DNA from: JAUVKT01 sp964634565
GTDB taxonomy: Bacteria > Bacteroidota > Bacteroidia > Bacteroidales > VadinHA17
Direction: 5' to 3'
NCBI GenBank assembly: GCA_964634565.1
Contig: CAZWLP010000082.1
Span: 1-9,937, forward strand
Length of the DNA: 9,937 nt
The notes under the pieces are model-generated. The model ran no database searches, was not told the origin of the DNA, and saw only the letters and a program-made list of their open reading frames with translations. The position numbers and the translations under genes were made by a program. Below, piece by piece: positions 1 to 7,484 of this stretch (position 1 is the first letter of the stretch; the number at the start of each line of letters is the position of its first letter).

Positions 1-827
1 TCAAGTATCTTTTTTACTACCGGAGCATATGTCCTTGTAGGTGATAAAACCAGCTTTCCAGCATCGATCCCCAGGTCTTCAATTTTCTGGGTCAGGCTAT
101 AGCTACCTGAATATACCAGATCCGGAGGGACACTCTGATCATAACTTTCAGGATATTTTGCAGCCAGGTAGGATGAAAAAACATCATGTCGTGCAGATGT
201 CAGACCATTACTGCCCATACCTCCGTTATACTCACTCTCATAACTTGTTTGTCCGGTGGATGATAATCCTATAATTACATCTCCGTCTCTTATACCATCA
301 TTACTTATTACCTGATCCTTCCTGATTCTGGCTGTTACTGTCGAATCTACAATTATTGTTCTGACCAGGTCTCCGACGTCAGCAGTTTCTCCCCCGGTAA
401 GATAAATATCTATACCCAGTTTTCTCAGTCCGGCAAGCACTTCCTCTGTTCCTTCAATAATACTTTTTATAACTTCTCCGGGAATCAGATGTTTATTTCT
501 TCCTATTGTTGATGAGAGCAGAATATTAGAGGTAACACCCGTGCACAGAAGATCATCAACATTCATAATAATGGCATCCTGTGCAATGCCCTTCCATACT
601 GAAAGATCTCCAGTCTCTTTCCAGTACATATATGCCAGGGATGACTTTGTGCCTGCTCCGTCTGCATGCATAATATTGCAGTAGCTGTCATCGCCTCCGA
701 GAATATCCGGAAGCACCTTGCAGAAAGACCTGGGAAAGAGTCCCTTATCAAGGTTCTTAATAGCGCTGTGAACATCTTCTTTAGATGCAGAAACTCCCCT
801 CTTATCATATCTTAAACCTGTTCCCAT
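1..827 (-). CDS. purM: Phosphoribosylformylglycinamidine cyclo-ligase (AIR synthetase), 5' part, truncated by the window edge
   Basis: PurM converts FGAM and ATP to aminoimidazole ribonucleotide, the fifth step of purine synthesis, in the cytoplasm. Reading the minus strand from the ATG at 827-825 gives 275 uninterrupted codons and two leftover bases; the 3' end lies outside the window. Visible motifs are RGVSASKEDVHSAI (residues 10-23), the ATP-site segment HADGAGTKSSLAYMYWKETG (54-73), the metal-binding-type NVDDLL (89-94), TGGETADVGDLV (144-155), GLSS.GQ (187-193), the glycine-rich NGGMGSNGLTSARHDVF (201-217) and SPTRTYAPVVKKI (262-274). This is the longer Bacteroidetes-style PurM (about 390 residues from family knowledge), so roughly 110 residues should be missing. 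The start is chosen because family similarity begins at once after it and a purine stretch (AAAAAGAGAC) precedes it. It is divergent from the M28-like gene. The product call is near certain. Confidence 0.96.
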   Translation of the reverse strand, partial: MGTGLRYDKRGVSASKEDVHSAIKNLDKGLFPRSFCKVLPDILGGDDSYCNIMHADGAGTKSSLAYMYWKETGDLSVWKGIAQDAIIMNVDDLLCTGVTSNILLSSTIGRNKHLIPGEVIKSIIEGTEEVLAGLRKLGIDIYLTGGETADVGDLVRTIIVDSTVTARIRKDQVISNDGIRDGDVIIGLSSTGQTSYESEYNGGMGSNGLTSARHDVFSSYLAAKYPESYDQSVPPDLVYSGSYSLTQKIEDLGIDAGKLVLSPTRTYAPVVKKIL

Positions 828-980
828 GTCTCTTTTTATTCTAAGGGCAAATTTAGTAAAATATATGGAAGATATCTAAATGTTAAATAATGCAAAAACT
901 TATTCCCTGCACCACTACAGGAATAAAAGTTATATACCTTTATATATCATTCCTGAACAATTAAAACCCTGTTAACAGAC
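828..980. other. Divergent intergenic region purM / M28-like gene
   Basis: This 153-base AT-rich gap must carry both promoters. Besides the purM candidate it holds TACCTTTA (935-942, plus strand), one mismatch from TAnnTTTG, as a possible -7 element for the M28-like gene, but no convincing -33 element lies at the expected distance. A perfect 10-base palindrome, CTGTTAACAG (969-978), ends two bases before the M28-like start codon, where a ribosome binding site would normally sit. No RNA gene or riboswitch is recognisable. Confidence 0.5.
848..880 (-). promoter_or_regulatory. Candidate Bacteroidetes-type promoter of purM
   Basis: On the minus strand the octamer TAAATTTG (855-848) matches the Bacteroidetes -7 consensus TAnnTTTG fully. 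A TTTA (880-877) lies 21 bases upstream, one mismatch from the -33 consensus TTTG. Transcription would start near 842, giving a leader of about 15 bases. Inferred from consensus only. Confidence 0.45.
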
Positions 981-3065
981 ATGAAAACAAAAACATCTAT
1001 CTCACTATTGTTGATCCTGATACTTTCAGCCTCTCTTTCATTTGGTCAGAATTCAACATACAGAACTCTTTTACCGGAAAGAATAATGGATGAAATCATA
1101 GGAGAAGCATCAGGCGAAAGAGCTATGATCCACATTATTGAAATGGGAGCCTATAATCATAACAGGCCTGCAGAAGAGTATTCGGGTAACTTCTTTGAAA
1201 CAGATTATGTTATAGGTGAGCTGAAAAAATACGGACTAAGTGAAATTACGGTAAACCGCTATAAGGGTGGATCAACATGGGATGGCATAAGTGGTGAATT
1301 ATGGGAAATAAGTCCTAATACTTCAAAACTGGCAGATTATGGCGATTTAACGGCGATGCTTGCTCAGGGAAGCAGGTCAGGCGATGTAAAAGCTCAACTG
1401 GTATGGGTGGGTAACGGGACTGAAAAAGAGATTATTAATGCAGGTGTTAGCGGCAAAATTGTTGTTAGTTCAGGAAATCCCAGGTCGGTACATAGTATCG
1501 CGGTACGGAATGGAGCGCTTGGAATAGTATCAATAAATTCTCCACGACCCTTACAGGTTAACAGCGCAATTCCTATTACAGGCATAAGTGGAAGAGGAGA
1601 ATCTGGTGAAAATGAAACATTTGGATTTTTGCTGCCCCCCAGGGAGGGGGAAATATTAAAAAACAGGCTTATCCAGGGGGATGAGATTATAGTACATGCA
1701 AGGGTCGAATCACAGATCCTCGACTATGAACTTGAAGTAAGTTCATGTCTGATACCAGGCAGGGACCCCTCAGCCGGTGAGATAATACTGTCGGCCCATC
1801 TTTTTGAGGGCTTTGTTAAGCAGGGAGCGAATGATAATATTTCCGGGTCGGCTGCCATCCTGGAAGTAGCAAGGATGCTACAGACTATGATAGATAAGGG
1901 AAAAATTGAACAACCATTAAGAGGGATAAGGTTTATCTGGGTTCCCGAGTACTCAGGAACAATACCATATGTTAAAGATAAAAAGGCGCAGATGGAACAT
2001 ACCCTATGTAATATTAACCTTGATATGGTTGGGCTGAACCTTGCAAAAAGTCAGTCTTTCCTCTGCATGCAAAGAACTAGCTACGGAAATCCACATTATA
2101 TTAACGATGTGATGGAAAATTATTTCGACTTTGTAGGTAGCACTAATCGCATTGCCCTTGCCCTGTCAGGAAGGGGAGGTTTTACAAAAAGGATTGTTGC
2201 CCCAAGTGGAACTGATGATCCGTTCTATTATAGTGTGGACGACCATTACGGATCATCAGATCATGAGGTATTTAACGATCCATGCATTCAGGTACCCGGT
2301 ATAATGATGATAACCTGGCCTGATCTATATTACCACACATCTCAGGACCGGGCCGACAAATGTGATCCAACAGAGCTAAAACGTGTGTGTGTTATAGCAG
2401 CTTCTGCCGCCTATACTATTGCCAACGCAGAAAATGAGATGGCCCTGCTTATTGGAAACGAGATAATTGGCAATTCAGCTGAAAGGATTGGGGCTCAATT
2501 ACAAAGAGCCAGTGACTTGCTCAATAATTCTGACAAAAAACTATTTAAGGAGTCATGGCTTAAAGGATACCGTTTTATCGAGGCTGCAATACTAAATGAA
2601 AAAGCAACCCTCAGGACTGTAAACGAACTGGGGATAAAAGACCAGGCCGGATTTATATTTAGCCTTGAAAACGGAATAAATGAAATTGGCAATAACATAC
2701 TTGCCAGTTACAGCTTTTATGCAAAACAAAAGGCTGGTATTTTAGAACTGGGAGCTCCGGTATATGAACTAAACAGAGAAGAGAAAGAAGCATCCAGGAT
2801 TAATCCTGTTCCAACAGAAAAATTTATAGAGGCTGGCTATGGCTCGGGTAGAATCATTATGCGTGAAGCAGGTGATCTCTTAAAAAAATACCCTGTAAAT
2901 GGCATGGTAGATATTAATGAACTGCTAAGGCTTTGCAATCAAAATTACAATGCCTTTGAGATCAAAATATTGCTTGATGCACAGATGAAAAGCGGAGAAA
3001 CGGATCTTCAGTCAGTTGTAAATACAATAATGATACTTGCCGAACTGGCTTATCTGAATATCTAG
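981..3065 (+). CDS. Secreted M28-fold zinc peptidase-like protein with PA-like insert and helical C-terminal extension
   Basis: Probably a periplasmic or secreted metallo-aminopeptidase-like protein. Residues 1-22 form a Sec signal peptide with a likely signal peptidase I cut in SFG/Q, leaving N-terminal Gln as is common in Bacteroidota; there is no lipobox. Residues about 115-250 look like a protease-associated (PA) domain (VWVGNGT, GKIVVSSG, NGALGIVSI). The M28-like core (about 265-485) supplies zinc-ligand candidates H273 (SAHLFEG), D285 (GANDNISGSAAIL), E323 (PEYSG), D348 (NLDMVG) and H452 (YYHTSQDRADK). The canonical Glu-Glu pair reads Pro-Glu, so the usual general base is absent, and the HxD motif reads HLF. 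This pattern recalls DUF4910-type M28 relatives, which carry a PET motif; that comparison is from memory. Residues about 485-694 are mostly helical by eye and match nothing I recognise. No type IX C-terminal sorting domain is seen. Substrate unknown; the fold call is strong, activity uncertain. Confidence 0.85.
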   Translation: MKTKTSISLLLILILSASLSFGQNSTYRTLLPERIMDEIIGEASGERAMIHIIEMGAYNHNRPAEEYSGNFFETDYVIGELKKYGLSEITVNRYKGGSTWDGISGELWEISPNTSKLADYGDLTAMLAQGSRSGDVKAQLVWVGNGTEKEIINAGVSGKIVVSSGNPRSVHSIAVRNGALGIVSINSPRPLQVNSAIPITGISGRGESGENETFGFLLPPREGEILKNRLIQGDEIIVHARVESQILDYELEVSSCLIPGRDPSAGEIILSAHLFEGFVKQGANDNISGSAAILEVARMLQTMIDKGKIEQPLRGIRFIWVPEYSGTIPYVKDKKAQMEHTLCNINLDMVGLNLAKSQSFLCMQRTSYGNPHYINDVMENYFDFVGSTNRIALALSGRGGFTKRIVAPSGTDDPFYYSVDDHYGSSDHEVFNDPCIQVPGIMMITWPDLYYHTSQDRADKCDPTELKRVCVIAASAAYTIANAENEMALLIGNEIIGNSAERIGAQLQRASDLLNNSDKKLFKESWLKGYRFIEAAILNEKATLRTVNELGIKDQAGFIFSLENGINEIGNNILASYSFYAKQKAGILELGAPVYELNREEKEASRINPVPTEKFIEAGYGSGRIIMREAGDLLKKYPVNGMVDINELLRLCNQNYNAFEIKILLDAQMKSGETDLQSVVNTIMILAELAYLNI

Positions 3066-3066
3066 C

Positions 3067-5040
3067 TTAGTTATCAGGGCTCCGGTAGTCTGTTCTAAGT
3101 ACTTTGAACTCTGTTCTCCTGTTTATCTGGTGAGCAATTTCACGCTGCTCATCATTAGCCAGGTTTTCAATAAACGACTCGGATAAAATAAATTCGAGTG
3201 GAAGGAATGGATAATCTGAATTTATCTCAGAGTCTACCACTTTAGGACTTGATTCTCCATAACCCTTCGCCAACAGTCTTTCTGGTTCTATCCCCTTCAT
3301 GATCAGGTAGTCTACAACAGACTGAGCTCTCTTCTGGGAAAGATTGATATTATATTCTTCTGTATCTCTTGAGTCGGTATGCGACATCAGCTCAATAGTA
3401 ACATTCGGATTATCATTAAGTGTTTCTACCAATTTATCGAGAGTAACCATTGACTCGGGTCTCAGGTCCCATTTACCAAAATCATAAAGTATATTAGGAA
3501 GCTCTATAGGCTTATCAATTGAAGTCATTACAATTGTAGTAAGAAACTCGCGGCTCTTATCCTGACCTCTGGTTGTTTCCTTTTCTTTACCATTCAGATA
3601 TCCCTGTTTTGAAGCCAGAAAGATATAGTCAACATCCTGTTTCAGCAGAAACCTGAATTCGCCTGCATCAGACGATTCCACCCTTACCGTTGTACCATCA
3701 CTTGCAATCAGCTGTACCGCGGCCTGTGAGATTACTTCACCTGTCTTTTCATCCTTTACAAGACCCTTGACACTGAATTTCAAAGGAGGAAGTTCAAAGG
3801 TATAAAGCTCATCATTCCCCCGGCCCTTCCTTGTTGAACTGAATAAACCCATTTCTTCATCACCCTTAAAAGTAATTGCGAAATCGTCGGCAAAAGTATT
3901 AATCGGATATCTCAAATTAGAAACAATCCAGCCTCCATCAAGCTGAGGTTCAGCTTTATATATATCCAGCCCACCCATACCTATATGGCCATCAGAAGCA
4001 AAATACAATGATCCATCGCTACGTACAAAAGGAAATAACTCATCGCCTCTTGTGTTTATGTCAGCCCCAAGATTCTGAGGTCTTGACCATGCTGAGTTTT
4101 CTGTTTCTCTCCTTACAACGTAGATATCCTTACCTCCAAAGCCTTCGGCCAGGTCTGAAACAAAATACAATTCCAATCCGTCGGGTGATATTGACGGATG
4201 AGCAGCAACAAGCGAATCTTCAATTATTTCAAGCTTCTCTGGCTCGCTCCAGCCATCTCCTTCAATCCTGGATGAAAATATCTGACATCCCTTATTTTCT
4301 CGTTTACCCGCTGTACACCTGGTAAAATAAACCTCCCTGTAGTCAGAAGTAAAAGAAGGGGTTCCTTCCTCAAACTCAGTATTAATACCATCTACAGGTA
4401 TGGGGATGCTCCATTTTCCCTTTTTATCGAGCCTGCTCTCAAAGATATCTGTAAAGTTCTGACCGGTAGCTCCATGCTCATTCTTACCTGTGGCTTCATC
4501 CCTTGATGAAGTAAAAAATACAAGTCCAAAATCATCCCGTGCATAGCTTGCCGCAAAATCAGATCTTCTCGAGTTCAGATCTTTGAGATCATCAACCGTA
4601 TAGGGTTCCGGAGAATTCATCCATTCTATTGCCAGTTCGCACGATCTGATTCCCAGGTCTGCCCTGGAATCTGCAGGAACAAGAAGCTTATAATTCTTAT
4701 ACTCATCTATTGCTTCCTCATATTTGCCATTTTTTCTGAGCGATTCGGCATAAAGAAATGTGGCTTCTGGCTTTGCATAATCTTTACCTGATATTTTTTT
4801 ATACCACGTTGCTGCATTCCTTGGATCATTTGTGAGACGATAACATTCGGCCACCATAAATGTTAATTCTGCTCTCTCAGCCCTGTCTCTGGTTTTCGAA
4901 AATGCATCCTTAAAAAAATCTATAGCCTCATAATATTCCCCTGCCGTATAAGCATCGTAGGCCTTCTGTGCCTTTCTTTTCTGCGCGGAAGCACCGGCAA
5001 AAATCAATAAAAACATTAACAGGGTAATAATCTTTTTCAT
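3067..5040 (-). CDS. porE: PorE-like type IX secretion protein (TPR, beta-propeller, CRD, OmpA-like)
   Basis: Its 657 residues carry, in order, a signal peptide (1-19, cut at ASA/Q), TPR repeats (about 20-140), WD40/PD40-type beta-propeller blades (about 160-415; SISPDGLELYFVSD, FVRSDGSLYFASDG, GGLDIY), a carboxypeptidase-regulatory-like beta domain (about 420-505, starting VKGLVKDEKTGEVI) and an OmpA-like peptidoglycan-binding domain (about 513-650). The latter has the diaminopimelate-contact pair D556 (SHTDSRD) and R571 (SQKRAQ) and the closing motif NRRTEF. Order and length match PorE (PG1058) of Porphyromonas gingivalis, which links the type IX secretion machinery to the cell wall; this is family knowledge. 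No cysteine follows the signal peptide, so it is not an obvious lipoprotein. About 35 residues (601-638) separate the GYGE and NRRTEF motifs, longer than in a minimal OmpA domain. Paralogues with the same domains exist in Bacteroidota, so the symbol is tentative; the domain call is firm. Confidence 0.85.
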   Translation of the reverse strand: MKKIITLLMFLLIFAGASAQKRKAQKAYDAYTAGEYYEAIDFFKDAFSKTRDRAERAELTFMVAECYRLTNDPRNAATWYKKISGKDYAKPEATFLYAESLRKNGKYEEAIDEYKNYKLLVPADSRADLGIRSCELAIEWMNSPEPYTVDDLKDLNSRRSDFAASYARDDFGLVFFTSSRDEATGKNEHGATGQNFTDIFESRLDKKGKWSIPIPVDGINTEFEEGTPSFTSDYREVYFTRCTAGKRENKGCQIFSSRIEGDGWSEPEKLEIIEDSLVAAHPSISPDGLELYFVSDLAEGFGGKDIYVVRRETENSAWSRPQNLGADINTRGDELFPFVRSDGSLYFASDGHIGMGGLDIYKAEPQLDGGWIVSNLRYPINTFADDFAITFKGDEEMGLFSSTRKGRGNDELYTFELPPLKFSVKGLVKDEKTGEVISQAAVQLIASDGTTVRVESSDAGEFRFLLKQDVDYIFLASKQGYLNGKEKETTRGQDKSREFLTTIVMTSIDKPIELPNILYDFGKWDLRPESMVTLDKLVETLNDNPNVTIELMSHTDSRDTEEYNINLSQKRAQSVVDYLIMKGIEPERLLAKGYGESSPKVVDSEINSDYPFLPLEFILSESFIENLANDEQREIAHQINRRTEFKVLRTDYRSPDN

Positions 5041-5061
5041 ACTATACCATATTTTACGCTA

Positions 5062-5094
5062 TAAAAGTAATCATTTCGGGGATATCTCCTCAAA
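5062..5094 (-). promoter_or_regulatory. Candidate Bacteroidetes-type promoter of the PorE-like gene
   Basis: On the minus strand TTTG (5094-5091) is followed after exactly 21 bases by TACTTTTA (5069-5062), which matches TAnnTTTG at all but the last base. Transcription would start near 5055, about 15 bases before the ATG. This suggests the gene is transcribed separately from the upstream glnN despite sharing its strand. The rest of the 127-base gap (5041-5167) holds only weak AT-rich hairpins. Confidence 0.55.
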
Positions 5095-5167
5095 AACAGG
5101 GATATGTCTGATAAACAATTATGCTCAGATAATTAACGCAAAATACTTCTATGTATTATATATCACC

Positions 5168-7357
5168 CTACCTGGTAAAAAGAAGTTCTCTGTATTTAGG
5201 CAGGGGCCACATCTCATTATCAACAGTAAGTTCCAGCTTATCAATCTGGTATCTTATTTTATTCAGATATGGTTTTACTTCCTTCTCGTAGGCCATTGAT
5301 TTCTCTTTTCCCCCCTCAATAACATTAGCCCTTTTCCTGGCTTCAATCATTTCATTTACAAGTCTCTTAATAAGACTAATCTGATCTGATATTGTTAAGA
5401 TTAACTCCTTTCTGGCTCCTGCCAGTCTTTCATACTCAATTTCACTGAAGACACCTTTCAGGGAATTTACATTTTCCAGAAGCATCGTCATATATTGTAT
5501 TACGGTGGGCACAATATGATTAACAGCAAGATCGCCAAGCACCCTTGCCTCAATCTGCACCTTCTTCATAAATTTCTCATACTCAACCTCAACCCTTCCC
5601 TCCAGCTCTTTCTCCGAAAATATACCTCCTTCTATAAGTATTTTCTTTGCACTGTCTGTTAGATATTTACTTAATGATTCCGGTACACTTATAATATTTG
5701 TAAGACCTCTTCTGGCTGCTTCTTCTTCCCAGGCCTTACTATAGCCGTCGCCTTCAAAACGGATATCTGTTGAACCAACAATATATTTCTTAAGAACCTG
5801 AAAAATAGCTTCATCTTTCTTTATTCCTTTATTAATAAGTGTATCCACTTCAGACTTAAATTCTCTTAACTGACTGGCAACACAAGCATTAAGAGCTATC
5901 ATTGGAGGAGCACAGCTTGAAGAAGAACCCACGGCCCTGAACTCAAACCTGTTACCCGTAAAGGCAAAGGGAGATGTGCGGTTACGATCGGTATTATCAA
6001 GCAATATTTCAGGAATTTTTCCAATTCCAAGTTTTAGTTCTGTTTTCTCTGTAGGAGTCATTTTCTTGCCGGTTACTTTCTTGGCAATATCATCGAGCAT
6101 ACCTGTAAGATAGCTACCCAGAAAAACAGACATTATAGCAGGCGGAGCTTCATTTGCCCCAAGTCGGTAAGAGTTGGTTTCTGTCAGCACACTGGCACGA
6201 AGCAGATCCTGATTATCATGAACAGACTTAATAACATTTACAAGAAAGGTAAGAAACTGGAGGTTGCTCTTGGGATTCTTACCGGGTGAAAGAAGGTTTA
6301 CGCCTGTATTTGTAGCCAGCGACCAGTTATTGTGTTTACCCGAACCATTTACACCGGCGAATGGTTTCTCATGCAAAAGAACCCTGAACTTATGCTTTCG
6401 CGCTACCTTTTTCATAATGTCCATTATCAACTGATTATGGTCGACAGCAAGATTAGCCTCTTCATAAATAGGTGCACATTCGAACTGGTTTGGAGCAACT
6501 TCATTATGCCGGGTTTTTACAGGTATCCCAAGTTTATAGGATTCTATCTCAAATTCTTCCATAAAAGCCATAGCCCTCTCAGGTATTGAACTGAAATAGT
6601 GATCAGACAATTGCTGATCTTTTGATGACTGATGACCCATCAGTGTTCTGTCTGCAAGCATCAGATCAGGACGTGCATAGTATAGGGCTTCATCAATCAG
6701 AAAATATTCCTGCTCCCATCCCAGTGTGGCTATTACTTTATCTACATTCTTATCAAAATAATGACATACATCAACTGCTGCCTTATCAATTGAAGACAAA
6801 GCCTTTAATAAAGGGGTCTTATAATCGAGGGCTTCGCCGGTATATGAAACAAATACAGTAGGAATACAGAGGGTTGATCCAACAATAAATGCAGGCGAAG
6901 ATAAATCCCATGCTGTATATCCCCTTGCCTCAAAGGTATTTCTTATTCCACCACTCGGGAAACTTGATGCATCTGGTTCCTGCTGAACCAACAACTCTCC
7001 GGAAAAAGATTCAACCAATCCTCCTGCATCATTTCTTTCAATAAAGGCATCATGTTTCTCTGCAGTTGCATCTGTCAGCGGATGAAACCAATGAGTATAG
7101 TGAGTAACACCTTTCTCAATAGCCCATGATTTCATTCCTGCGGCGACCCTGTCGGCCACCTCCCTGCTAATCGGTGTACCCTTCTCAATAGCTCCCTTAA
7201 TAGATTTATAAGTTTCCATTGAAAGAAAGGTTTCCATTTTAGCCAGATCAAAAACATTCACTCCAAAATAATCAGATATTTTTCCTTCCGGGCGTTTTAC
7301 CTCTACAGGTAAACGGGAAAAAACCTCTCTGAGTGCACTAAATCTTAATTCTGCCAT
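5168..7357 (-). CDS. glnN: Glutamine synthetase type III (GSIII)
   Basis: ATP-dependent ligation of ammonia to glutamate giving glutamine, in the cytoplasm; the main ammonium-assimilating enzyme in many Bacteroidota. The 729-residue length is typical of GSIII (family knowledge) and far longer than the ~470 residues of GSI. Visible motifs are the GSIII N-terminal stretch FPSGGIRNTFEARGYTAWD (133-151), the metal-site segment GWEQEYFLID (213-222), TRHNEVAPNQFECAPIYEEAN (282-302), the ATP/glutamate-site loop NGSGKHNNWS (337-346) and NRTSPFAFTGNRFEFRAVGSS (459-479). The C-terminal part (about 580-729) is a long helical region usual for type III. All expected catalytic segments are intact. The start fits the family N-terminus (MAELRFSALREVF), preceded by an AT-rich leader with no strong Shine-Dalgarno sequence. 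It is divergent from the PpiD-like gene, and its upstream region carries unusual repeats, listed separately. No P-II gene is adjacent. Confidence 0.98.
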   Translation of the reverse strand: MAELRFSALREVFSRLPVEVKRPEGKISDYFGVNVFDLAKMETFLSMETYKSIKGAIEKGTPISREVADRVAAGMKSWAIEKGVTHYTHWFHPLTDATAEKHDAFIERNDAGGLVESFSGELLVQQEPDASSFPSGGIRNTFEARGYTAWDLSSPAFIVGSTLCIPTVFVSYTGEALDYKTPLLKALSSIDKAAVDVCHYFDKNVDKVIATLGWEQEYFLIDEALYYARPDLMLADRTLMGHQSSKDQQLSDHYFSSIPERAMAFMEEFEIESYKLGIPVKTRHNEVAPNQFECAPIYEEANLAVDHNQLIMDIMKKVARKHKFRVLLHEKPFAGVNGSGKHNNWSLATNTGVNLLSPGKNPKSNLQFLTFLVNVIKSVHDNQDLLRASVLTETNSYRLGANEAPPAIMSVFLGSYLTGMLDDIAKKVTGKKMTPTEKTELKLGIGKIPEILLDNTDRNRTSPFAFTGNRFEFRAVGSSSSCAPPMIALNACVASQLREFKSEVDTLINKGIKKDEAIFQVLKKYIVGSTDIRFEGDGYSKAWEEEAARRGLTNIISVPESLSKYLTDSAKKILIEGGIFSEKELEGRVEVEYEKFMKKVQIEARVLGDLAVNHIVPTVIQYMTMLLENVNSLKGVFSEIEYERLAGARKELILTISDQISLIKRLVNEMIEARKRANVIEGGKEKSMAYEKEVKPYLNKIRYQIDKLELTVDNEMWPLPKYRELLFTR

Positions 7358-7372
7358 AATTTTTATTTTTTA

Positions 7373-7380
7373 CAAATATA
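7373..7380 (-). promoter_or_regulatory. Candidate -7 element of glnN
   Basis: TATATTTG on the minus strand matches the Bacteroidetes -7 consensus TAnnTTTG exactly and ends 15 bases before the glnN start codon. No TTTG stands at the -33 distance; repeat unit A (7391-7432) occupies that position instead. A promoter with a weak -33 element and an adjacent regulator site would fit nitrogen control, but that is inference. Confidence 0.5.
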
Positions 7381-7390
7381 TCCACTATTT

Positions 7391-7484
7391 TATATTTCAC
7401 CCCTCTTTTAACAGGGTCTTGTTAAGTATTTATTAACATTATTATATTTCAACCCCATTTTTAATGGGGTCTGTTAGGTATTTA
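7391..7484. repeat. Two direct repeats of 42 bases in the glnN/ppiD control region
   Basis: Unit A (7391-7432) and unit B (7443-7484) align without gaps at 32 of 42 positions and start 52 bases apart, close to five helical turns. Both begin TATATTTCA, contain an ACCC...GGGT inverted core and end with GTTA(A/G)GTATTTA. A looser third trace follows at 7504-7539: ACCCC recurs at 7399, 7452 and 7504 (spacing 53 and 52), and GGTCT at 7415, 7468 and 7532. Unit A starts 10 bases upstream of the glnN -7 element, so the array overlaps its core promoter. It could be a regulator-binding array or a decayed tandem duplication. The rest of the 308-base gap (7358-7665) holds no RNA gene that I recognise. 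Confidence 0.7.
7452..7470. repeat. Perfect inverted repeat ACCCCATT-TTT-AATGGGGT
   Basis: This 8-base-pair perfect stem with a 3-base TTT loop forms the core of repeat unit B. The corresponding core of unit A (7401-7416) is a weaker inverted repeat, CCCTcTT...AAcAGGG, with one C-C mismatch. No T-run follows on either strand, so an intrinsic terminator is unlikely. A protein-binding palindrome, or an RNA hairpin if a transcript crosses it, is more plausible. Confidence 0.65.

Noticed and set aside
563..808. Minus-strand open frame of 81 codons inside purM
   Set aside because: It lies in another frame of the same strand as purM, whose correct frame gives a clear family match across the whole segment.
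981..3065. Type IX secretion cargo status for the M28-like protein
   Set aside because: Its C-terminus lacks the conserved sorting-domain pattern and ends in a helical segment, so export beyond the periplasm is not supported.
4008..4325. Plus-strand open frame of 105 codons antisense to the PorE-like gene
   Set aside because: It is antisense to the conserved beta-propeller coding region, has no recognisable domain, and is explained as a shadow frame.
5142..5157. AATAC...GTATT hairpin downstream of glnN as an intrinsic terminator
   Set aside because: The stem has only five mostly A-T pairs with a short T-run, too weak to call. Another weak hairpin in the same gap is no better.
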